This document shows, in pieces, positions 6,239 to 13,046 of a DNA stretch of 13,046 nt. The notes under the pieces are model-generated. The model was not told the origin of the DNA, did not search any database, and saw nothing but the letters and a program-made list of their open reading frames with translations. Both the position numbers and the translations under genes were made by a program. How positions within the stretch are numbered: position 1 is the first letter of the stretch; each line of letters begins with the position of its first letter. The stretch is from Larix sibirica (lineage: Eukaryota; Streptophyta; Pinopsida; Pinales; Pinaceae): the NCBI GenBank assembly GCA_004151065.3, contig NWUY0304671177.1, forward strand, positions 1-13,046, read 5' to 3'.

Positions 6239-7540
6239 TTGGTATAGACATGAATTTATATATCTTAAGTGTATTTCATATATACTGGGGAAGTCCCTTT
6301 TGCAGCTTTTCCATGGCGAATATCACAAGGGTTTTAATATATTTTGAGATGTAGTTGAATAGTCCAAAAGAAAATATGGAAATTGTGTCTCTCACGAGTG
6401 GCATGACGAAGGAGATTTTTCGATGCAGTTGGAAAATTAGAGAGGGTGAGAAGATCAAGAAGGTCTTCATTTATATATATGTACAAACCACGTGAATTTG
6501 TTGTGAGATCAAGAATATGTGATTTGGGCATGTGTCTCCATCTTCGGGCTTGGTCACAACGCTTATCTCATCATTTCCTTCCTTAACAACCACATTGAGG
6601 AGTTTCTCAATGTATGTTTCTAGACCGTGATTTGAAATAGAAATATATGCTCAAATAGAAGCAAAGTTATTAGAGTTTCACCATCTTTACATATCAGGGC
6701 CATGAGAACCAAAGCAATAGATGTACCTTAGGATTTGGTTGCGGGAAGAACTATATGTATGTCATAAAAATGAGGTTTATCAATTCATTACTTATAAATC
6801 TACCACTTTTGTATTCATATCTACCATACCTAAGTGTTTACCTGTTATTTATGAGCATTGATCTACTAATTCTGAAAGTGGATTATTCTATGTTGAGTGT
6901 AGATCAACGATTATGGCATATCTACGAGCTCCATCAATCCTATCCTTTCCTCTAATCCGAGTAAATGCTATAGACATTATTATCAAAATTTTGTGAGGAA
7001 TATTGAGGGTAAATCCATTTTTTGGTTGGAAAAATCTTCATATCACATCATTCTCCTCAAGTAGAAACTTCAAGACATTTTGGGGACAAATGTGGATTTA
7101 TAATGAATTACTTTATGTGGGTAAGTAGTTGGAGGATCTACTCACTCTCTCTTATTACAACTTGTATAAGGACACTACCCTATATTTGGTCTTGTGGTTG
7201 TGGGGGGGCAGTGGGTTTTGAGTTACTTGCTTCCTCCATTTCAGTTTCGTATAAGGATGCAACTCAATCCAAGATATCTCCTTCATTAGTACAACAAGCA
7301 ATACTTCCAAATTTGTATATTTTTGAAAAACTAGATGAGGTGCCAACTTTGGAGTTCAATAATTTAGAGGCATATGAACTTTTATTATCACTTAAATGCA
7401 AGGCCGTCATCTATATATTTAATGGGTTTTTGCCACAATAGGAAGATCACCACTAGATGATATATTTTAATTGGACAAAAAATTGTGATATCCTTTTGTG
7501 CTCTAAAGGTTTCTTTGTAGTACGAATATTAAGCTAGATT
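6239..7540. other. AT-rich tract with gene-like fragments, mostly unassigned
   Basis: No complete gene or element end is recognised. Two stretches look more protein-like than the rest: a minus-strand frame around 6470-6640 (with YIEKLLNVVVKEGNDEISVV and TKPEDGDTCPNH) and the plus-strand frame ending at 7441. The open frames at 6755-6955 (plus) and 6276-6531 (minus) are rich in Leu/Ile/Tyr/Phe, as AT-rich noncoding DNA often is, and have no recognised family. Confidence 0.45.
7103..7441 (+). CDS. Unrecognised protein fragment, possible exon remnant
   Basis: The frame ends at TAG (7439-7441). Its last 75 or so residues have a mixed, balanced composition: SISVSYKDATQSKISPSLVQ, then QAILPNLYIFEKLDEVPT, then LEAYELLLSLK. 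It would fit a helical repeat protein, but I cannot name a family. The first third is less convincing and may be intronic: a GTAAGT (7121-7126) and a G-run ending GCAG (about 7201-7211) could be splice sites delimiting an exon from about 7212. Only the C-terminal part is likely to have been coding. It may be a captured gene fragment or a remnant of an older element. It lies upstream of the LINE in the same orientation but is unrelated to it in sequence type. Confidence 0.3.
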   Translation: MNYFMWVSSWRIYSLSLITTCIRTLPYIWSCGCGGAVGFELLASSISVSYKDATQSKISPSLVQQAILPNLYIFEKLDEVPTLEFNNLEAYELLLSLKCKAVIYIFNGFLPQ

Positions 7541-7606
7541 TTTTGGCTTGAGGTTAGGGTTTTCTCCTCTACTCTGCAAGATTGTGTTCTCCTTTTGAAT
7601 CCTCTC

Positions 7607-8816
7607 ATGGCGCTACCACCAGGAGGGGGTAGAACATCCTCCTATTGTAATTATTTTGCTTCACACTCCTCCTCTAGCAAACCATCATCTCTCAAAATTC
7701 CCGTAAGAACTCCTCTTGAGGGGAAAGATCATCTTGAAGTTGCTCAAGGCTCAAGTCCGAAGATTATTTCAGAAGCCAAAGCAACTCAATCCATCATCTC
7801 TCCTAAACATCCAGTCAATTCGTTTTCAAAGGGGTGTTTCCCAAAAGTGGATTCAATTCTGCATCTGGAGGTTATATCAAACAACCTGAGCTCCTATAGG
7901 AAACACATGCAAGATCATGCCTTACTCTATAAATTTTTAGGATTCTGGACCAACGAGAAGGAATTAATGGGCATGATTATGAATAAATGGAGTCCAAAAG
8001 GTGACATAGATATCAAGTTGGGATCAAAAGGATTCTTCACGAACATATTTTCTAATCCAAAGGACGAAGAGCGAGTGGTGGATCAGGGCCCATATTTATT
8101 TAACAATGCAAGGCTATTCATGGGATACTGGAAAGATAATTTTAGCCTGGATCAAGAATATTTTTCAAAGGTTCATGTCTAGGTGAGACTATATTCTCTC
8201 CCTTATGATGCTGAAAATGTTACGAGCATGGGCATCTTTATCAGGATTGTCCTTTAGTCAAAATCACCCAACCTTTCGCCCCATCCTCGAAAGCAAATTC
8301 TGAAGGCTTCTCTGTACTTAACAACAAACAAAGAGGTCCCAAAAATCCTACCCTGTATTCCCCTGTTCATTTACTTGTGCACCCAAATTGGTTTGGTGTC
8401 CTGGAAGATGTCGAAATGACCTCTAATGAAAACATCCTCAAGACCCAGAAGGCTCAAAACTTGTCAAGAAGCCTCCTTCTTCAGATCAAGCCAAAAGAAG
8501 GAAAATCGACCCAACTGAAGGCAAAGAGGATCAAGCTGAGATAGAGGAAGTAGATGAGGAACTTGAGATTAATGAAAAGGCATTGCAAATAATCATAGAC
8601 ACTAACAACAAGGGTGACCTCCATGCTATCCCCTTTTCCCAAATTTCAATCATCAAAAAATCCCTTCAAGAAGCTGCATCCAAAGAAAAAAAGTAGGACC
8701 CTCCCCCAAACCCATCCAAAAGCTTCATGGGATTCCAATCAAGTCAAGTCATTTTTCATCCCTTGGGAAGCAAGAGAGACGCCAAAAGGGGACAAAAAAC
8801 TAATAATCAAAAGTTA
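7607..8816 (+). pseudogene. LINE ORF1, DUF4283 nucleic-acid-binding protein, broken
   Basis: ORF1 of plant LINEs is an RNA-binding chaperone of the LINE particle. The first plausible ATG is at 7607 (MALPPGGGR); a frame opening 12 bases earlier uses a non-ATG codon. A Ser/Lys-rich N-terminus is followed by a DUF4283 domain (about residues 95-200): LLYKFLGFWTNEKELM, KGFFTNIFSNPKDEERVV, QGPYLFNNARLFMGYW. The stop at 8180-8182 (TAG) sits where the family has Trp before VRLYSLPYD, so it is probably TGG to TAG; the domain continues unbroken after it. Beyond about 8260 the frame changes several times. A charged tail (EEVDEELEINEKALQIII) and a SKSFMGFQSSQV stretch are readable to about 8870. No zinc knuckle is visible. 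Confidence 0.75.
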
Positions 8817-8908
8817 GCAAAGCTTGGTGAACATCTAACGGCATCAAGTAATCATAGGTCTATTTTGAATTGGATCCAGTCCTTCCCTTCATCCCAATAA
8901 AATTACTT

Positions 8909-9721
8909 ATTAAGATTCTATCCTTGAATATTTGTGTTTTATGTGGAAAGAGTAAACAACATACTCTCCGATCGAAGATTCATCAGGAGTCCCCATCTGT
9001 ATTCATTCTTCAAGAGACCAAATGTACAATATACCTCTTCCAAAAACTGGCTCGCTTTTGCTGGATAGGCTGCCAATATGTTGCTTTGGATGCTAGAGGT
9101 TAGGCTTGAGGTAATACCATCCTTTGGAATCCAAATCTTGTCCAGTTATCCACTTTCTTCTCCACTTCCTTCTCTATATCGTCCTATTTTCATGTCATAG
9201 GTTCAGATGCCTCTCGAGTCCTCACAAATATTTATAGTCCTCCCACCTCGAAATCTAAGCTGAAATTCCTTGATTCTCTAAGTCTAATCCGATACCTCAT
9301 CTTTCCCCAACATTGGACCTTGGGGGGTGACTTCAACATGCTAACCTCACCTCTGGAAAAAATATGAGGTATTCCTAGGCTATATTTTGCAATTAAAGCC
9401 TTCAATTCTCTCATACCAACCCTTGGCCTAGTTGACATTGAACCTAAAAATGGAAAACATACTTGGAATAAAAAATGGGGTGGTTCCCACCAGATTTCCT
9501 CTCAATTAGATAGATTCTTAGTGTTTTCTTCTCTATTCAATATAGGACTCTCTATTGAGTGGAATAATATCCCCGGTACTGGATCATATCACTGTCCAAT
9601 TAGTCTTGAAATCAACCTTGTCGACAATCCTCGCAATAGACCTTTCATATTTGAGAAGTTTTGGTTGGATCATCCAGAATTCATGGACTCTTTATCCCAC
9701 TGGTGGGCGGAGGCACTATAG
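8909..9721 (+). pseudogene. LINE endonuclease domain (exo/endo/phosphatase family)
   Basis: This domain nicks target DNA to prime reverse transcription. Visible in order: KILSLNICV (family ILSWN start), FILQETKC with the metal-binding Glu (about 9005-9030), LWNPNLVQLS, GGDFNMLTSP with the conserved Asp/Asn (about 9329), FNSLIPTLGLVDIEPKNGKHTW, QLDRFLV, then GSYHCPISLEI. The last motif is Ser-Asp-His in active enzymes; here the Asp codon is TAT (9587-9589), giving Ser-Tyr-His, and the following Trp is Cys. With four stops as well, the domain is inactive. A short FEKFWLDHPEF segment closes the readable part. Confidence 0.82.
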
Positions 9722-10467
9722 CACCATGGATCCAAGATGTATCAATTGTAGAAACGTATTAAATTCATCAAAGGGAAACTCAAGACATGGAACAAAGAAG
9801 TATTTGGTAATATCTTTGAATCCATAAGGAAACTATAGGATGACATGAATCTACTTTAACAAGAAGCGATTGAATAGGGGTATTCGAATGACCTCCTACA
9901 AAAGGAATGATAGCTTCAAGACAACATTAATCAAATAATAGCTTAGGAGGAAACTCTTTGGAGACAAAATTCTCACATCAGATGGCTCAAAGAGTGGGAA
10001 AAGAACTCCAAATTTTTCCATGATTCAATAGTCCAGCACCATCATCATAACATAATATCCTTTCTTCAATCAAATCAGCGTCAGAGACTCTCTAAGCATG
10101 AGGACATTGAGAAGGAATTAGTCTCTTTCTATTGCAGAATCCTCACCGAATAAAACATCAATAGAGAAGAATCCACGAACAAAATCATACAAAACATTCC
10201 CTCCCTGGTCACCAAGGAATAGAATGAAATTCATCTTAGGAAAATTTCTATGGAGGTGGAAGTTTCCATCATGGGAATTCCAGTGAGAAAATACACATTC
10301 CCAGATGGTCTCGCAACCGAATTTTATCACCACTGCTAGAGTATAGTGCAACAATATGTATGGGAGGGATTAGAATATTATAGATCCAGGTTAAATGTCT
10401 TTCTTTCCTTTAGCACTACCTTCCTTACGCTCATCCCCAAAGAACAAAATCCTTATCATCCGGGTAA

Positions 10468-11326
10468 ATTTCATCTCCTATTTGCAATGTTAGCATCAAA
10501 ATCATTACCAAAGTAATTGCAAACAAGCTTAAATCAATTCTTCCCCATCTAATTTCAAAAGAGAAATTGGGATATGTGGAAGGTCGTCAGATCTTAAATG
10601 GCATCATCTTGGCCCATGAAACCATTCACACTCTCAAGGTATCCAAGAAAGTAGGCATGCTTATCAAGCTTTATCTTTCAAAAGGCCTTCAATAAAATAT
10701 TTTGGCACTTCATCAAGCACTCCCTTCTAGCCTTTCGCTTCTCTCCTCTTTGGATTCAATGGGGCTTGGATCTCGCCTCTTCTGATTTCTTTTCAATCCC
10801 GGTAAATGGCTCTCCATCTGCTACTTTATCTCCTTCTCGGGGCATCAAAAAAGGATACCCCTTCTCCCCATTCCTCTTCATCCTTATGGTTGAAGGGATT
10901 GGTAAATCTCTAAAGAATGTAGTTCAGGAAGGACACCTATTTTTCCTTCGCCTTGCTAATGAAGATTTAGTTTCCTCCCATATTCAATTTGTATATGACA
11001 CCATGTTGTTGGCCTCTACCACTCTTCAAGGAGCTTGTGTCATTAAATCCATTCTTCAAACCTTTATATATGCCTCTTGTCTTTCTATAAACCAAGATAA
11101 ATCTGAAATTTTCTTCTTCAACACTCGCCTGGCACTTCAACGTAGAATTTCTAGACTACTCCTTTTCCATCGAATATCTCTGCCCTCCAAATACCTAGGT
11201 GCCACTCGAATTGATTTAGTTATTTGACACCTTACCTGGGATAATCTCTTAGAGAATATGGAAAAGTGCCTTTCTAGTTGGACTTGCATATCCTTCATCC
11301 CTCTGGGCTCGGACATGGAAGAGTAA
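10468..11326 (+). pseudogene. LINE reverse transcriptase domain, catalytic Asp positions lost
   Basis: The N-terminal RT part is open at 10468-10683: KIITKVIANKLKSILPHLIS, KLGYVEGRQILNGIILAHE, then KLYLSK. One extra base at about 10684 shifts into the second part: AFNKIFWHFIKHSL, LWIQWGLDLASSDFF, SPSRGIKKGYPFSPFLF, IQFVYDTMLLAS, LPSKYLGA. Motif A, expected Leu-Asp-Leu, reads Leu-Tyr-Leu (TAT, 10672-10674). The motif after it, expected Gln-Gly-Asp-Pro, reads Lys-Gly-Tyr-Pro (10856-10858). The Asp-Asp box reads Val-Tyr-Asp (10994-10996). A TGA at 11225 is probably CGA to TGA. No polymerase activity is possible. Identity as a LINE RT (RVT_1) is certain from the surrounding motifs. Confidence 0.87.
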
Positions 11327-12330
11327 ATATGCTCCCAATATTGATTACCAGGACCTCATCTTACTTGAACAAGGAACTATTTTGGGCTCCCTTATCTGGA
11401 ATGTAGCTTGGAAGAACAAATCCCTAATAAACTAGCACACATTCTAGGAAATTTGGAATGGGTAGATAGATCTCTTCTGTGAAGATTCTTGGAAACAACG
11501 TCCTAAACTAAATAGTTTTCCAAGCAGTGATTCCTTCCTCCTATATACCCTCAACAGCATTGGTAATTTGGTCTCTCATTTTTTGATCCCATAAACAAAT
11601 AACAACCAATGTTGCTATTGATGGATAAATCCCACAGGCCAAATCCCCCTCTTGAATTCCCTTGGGATGATTTTTGGCAGGAACTTCAATCCCGAAGGCT
11701 CACTTCTCATAATGGGAAGGACATTATTCGATGGGGATATTAGATTCGAATCACATACAATATTAAATAAGCCTACTCCCTTATGAAAAACCATGGTAAT
11801 ACTCCATGTGATTGACTATGGAAACAAATTAGGACTCTGGACCTATGGCCAAAAGTCTCTACTTTTCTCTAGCTAGTAGCTAGAGGCAACATCCTCACAT
11901 GGGATCATCTAACCAAGCAAGGATTCGAGGATCCATCCAAATTTGTTCTCTATGATAATTATGCATAATATATGGATCATTTGTTCAACTCATGTTTCTT
12001 TATCAATTCCCTATAGGATAGAGGAGCAAGCATATTTAGACAGCAGGATTGTAACAGGGGAATCATTAAAGAAACTATTGCAAACTGGCAATCAAATATT
12101 TCAAAAAACAATATTGTTGTTAATCACATTTTGGAAACTTTTTCCAAGATTCCTACTCTACGAAAAATGGAAGGAAAGAAACAAGTGCATCTTTCAAGAC
12201 TCATTTTTTCAGTCTAATCAAATATGGAAAAATATCCAATCCAACATCCATGAAACAATTCTTCTCAAGCCTTGTACTGTTGATGACTAGAAAAGTAGGC
12301 CTAAAGACAATTCTATCCTTCAAGCTTGGT
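11290..12330 (+). pseudogene. LINE ORF2 connection and zinc-binding region, broken
   Basis: After LSSWTCIS the text jumps to WARTWKSKYAPNIDYQDLIL, skipping roughly 90 codons usually found between these two segments in plant L1 ORF2; this suggests an internal deletion near 11290. There follow WNVAWKNKSLIN, SWKQRPKLNSFPSSD, then the zf-RVT type segment LWKQIRTLDLWPKVSTFL, LTWDHLTKQGFEDPSKFVLY and DHLFNSCFF. A Cys expected before the Asp-Asn-Tyr stretch reads Tyr. Several stops are present. From about 12000 to 12330 (linker before RNase H) the frame changes more than once and only short pieces read clearly. Confidence 0.65.
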
Positions 12331-12335
12331 GCTTC

Positions 12336-12880
12336 TTGTATCCAATGTATTTATCCTTCCCATGCCCTGCTGCAAGCCCCGCCTCTTGGATCCCTTTGGA
12401 GCTTGGTTTCATCAAACACAACTTTGATAGCGTAAGTAAAGGGAACCTTGGCCCTACGAGCTATGGAGGGGCCTTTCGAGATAACTTTGGGAAAAATATT
12501 CACATATTTGTGGGTTCCCTGGGAGCCAAAAGCAATAATGCAGTTGAGCTATATGCTATGACACGCGGTATTAAGATCGCGGCCCAACCAAGAAGGATTC
12601 AACATGCTCATTGTGGAAGGTGATTCCAAACTAATGGTCCAAATCCTTTCTCGAATTATTAATGGGTCTACCATCATCAAAGTTTCTCCTAGATATATAT
12701 TGGAATCCAAACTGGACACACTCTTTGTGATTTTGAACAAGGAATCTACCATCATACCCCACCATGTACGCAGGTAATCCAACAAGATAGTCGAAAAACT
12801 AGTTCACTCAGGTGTGGATCTAAATCAACAAGACCTCAACTGCAGTTGGTTAGTTATTCCCTCTTCAAGATATGCTCCTC
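12336..12880 (+). pseudogene. LINE RNase H domain, broken
   Basis: This domain removes RNA from the RNA-DNA hybrid and is present only in some LINE lineages. HNFDSVSKGN (catalytic Asp at 12426-12428), YGGAFRDNFGKNIHIFVG and SNNAVELYAMTRGIKIAAQ (Glu at 12546-12548) read in one frame. A one-base change near 12590 shifts to LIVEGDSKLMVQILSRII (Asp at 12622-12624), then LDTLFVILNKES and HHVRR. A TAA at 12776 stands where Gln is usual, and the final acidic position reads Glu in IVEKLVHSGV. Three of four catalytic acids survive. The order Asp-Glu-Asp-(Asp) marks the plant RNase H type. Confidence 0.8.
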
Positions 12881-13046
12881 CACGTTGGGTGTCATATCGC
12901 ACAGGGCCATCCAGCGTGTTAATTATCACAACACTAGGAGGATTGGGAGGAAATCCAGTGGGAATGTGGTATGTCTACATATGTATAAAGACGGGAGGCA
13001 TGCCCCTTGTTTTCACATACCCTCCCATCAGACCCAGCAAGGGAGA
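12881..13046 (+). other. Downstream of RNase H, LINE C-terminus or 3' region
   Basis: The RNase H frame stays open from the stop at 12776 to the window edge: LNCSWLVIPSSRYAPPRW and then a Gly-rich stretch. I recognise no domain. It may be the ORF2 C-terminal tail or 3' untranslated sequence open by chance. No poly(A) appears before the edge. Confidence 0.4.

Larger units (their letters stand above)
7540..13046 (+). mobile_element. L1-clade LINE (plant type, with RNase H), degenerate
   Basis: A single plus-strand element with ORF1 (DUF4283) followed by ORF2 carrying an apurinic-type endonuclease, RT, a zinc-binding region and RNase H. That is the arrangement of plant L1-clade LINEs. The 5' limit is uncertain: a TTAGGGTTTTCTCC leader near 7553 precedes the ORF1 start at 7607. 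The 3' end and poly(A) are beyond the window, so the target duplication cannot be checked. Decay is mostly by point mutation, plus a few frame changes and one apparent internal deletion near 11290. The copy is near full length but dead. Confidence 0.85.
8870..13046 (+). pseudogene. LINE ORF2 polyprotein (endonuclease-RT-RNase H), broken, runs off the window
   Basis: ORF2 nicks the target DNA and reverse-transcribes the element RNA there. The endonuclease and the linker to RT read in a single frame from 8870 to about 10467 despite 14 stop codons (9101, 9107, 9365, 9719, 9749, 9836, 9857, 9875, 9908, 9911, 9944, 10151, 10220, 10337). The frame shifts near 10468 and returns to the original at 10685. 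It stays there to about 11290, where family positions are skipped, then continues in another frame. The endonuclease start probably lay at 8909, where ATT-AAG-ATT replaces the usual Met-Lys-Ile. Domains are listed separately. Confidence 0.82.

Noticed and set aside
6276-6531. Two overlapping minus-strand frames near 6.3-6.5 kb
   Set aside because: They overlap each other in different frames and neither shows a domain.
9232-9438. Minus-strand frame opposite the LINE endonuclease
   Set aside because: Shadow of the plus-strand endonuclease frame, which carries recognisable motifs.
9555-9827. Plus-strand 90-residue frame overlapping the endonuclease C-terminus
   Set aside because: Different frame from the motif-bearing endonuclease; no recognisable content.
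10118-10354. Minus-strand frame opposite the LINE RT linker
   Set aside because: Shadow of ORF2; the plus strand shows the conserved HEDIEKELVSFY segment here.
12549-12785. Minus-strand frame opposite RNase H
   Set aside because: Shadow of the plus-strand RNase H frame.

Overview
This window looks like non-coding nuclear DNA of a plant, made mostly of nested and decayed transposable elements. I see no intact host gene, no RNA gene and nothing prokaryotic. The evidence is a Ty1/copia element, an L1-type LINE carrying DUF4283, endonuclease, reverse transcriptase (RT) and RNase H domains (an arrangement known from plants), a CACTA-type DNA transposon end, and AT-rich spacers. The wording of the Gag and LINE proteins reminds me of copies from large gymnosperm genomes. 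That is an impression from memory, not a demonstrated assignment.

Layout. Positions 1-1123 are one end of a CACTA (En/Spm-like) transposon: about 1 kb of degenerate 12/24-bp tandem repeats ending in TTGTAGTG. It interrupts a minus-strand copia retrotransposon (1124-2940) in the first codons of its RT domain. The copia copy shows a probable 5' LTR (2506-2940), a degenerate primer-binding site, a broken gag, a broken protease with a damaged active site, and then the start of RT. The integrase region between protease and RT is missing. Positions 3135-4114 are an insertion flanked by a 14-bp direct repeat, with AATAAA and a 10-A tail: a LINE-mobilised retrocopy of unknown parentage. Next come an acidic unrecognised open frame (about 4308-4655), a spacer, and about 0.9 kb of degenerate CCCTAATT-type repeats (5318-6238), almost free of G on the plus strand. 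Positions 6239-7540 are an unassigned AT-rich tract with two gene-like fragments. From about 7540 to the right edge runs a decayed L1-clade LINE on the plus strand: ORF1 (DUF4283) and ORF2 (endonuclease, RT, zinc-binding region, RNase H).

None of the elements looks able to move. The copia copy has stops, frameshifts, an internal deletion and an insertion. The LINE endonuclease has 14 in-frame stops. Conserved catalytic Asp positions of its endonuclease and RT read as Tyr. The most interesting points are the CACTA subterminal array and its nesting, the TSD-bounded retrocopy without a recognisable parent, the recurrent Asp-to-Tyr changes, the TAG-rich but frame-preserving decay of ORF2, and the G-depleted telomere-like array. 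I found no convincing new functional system.
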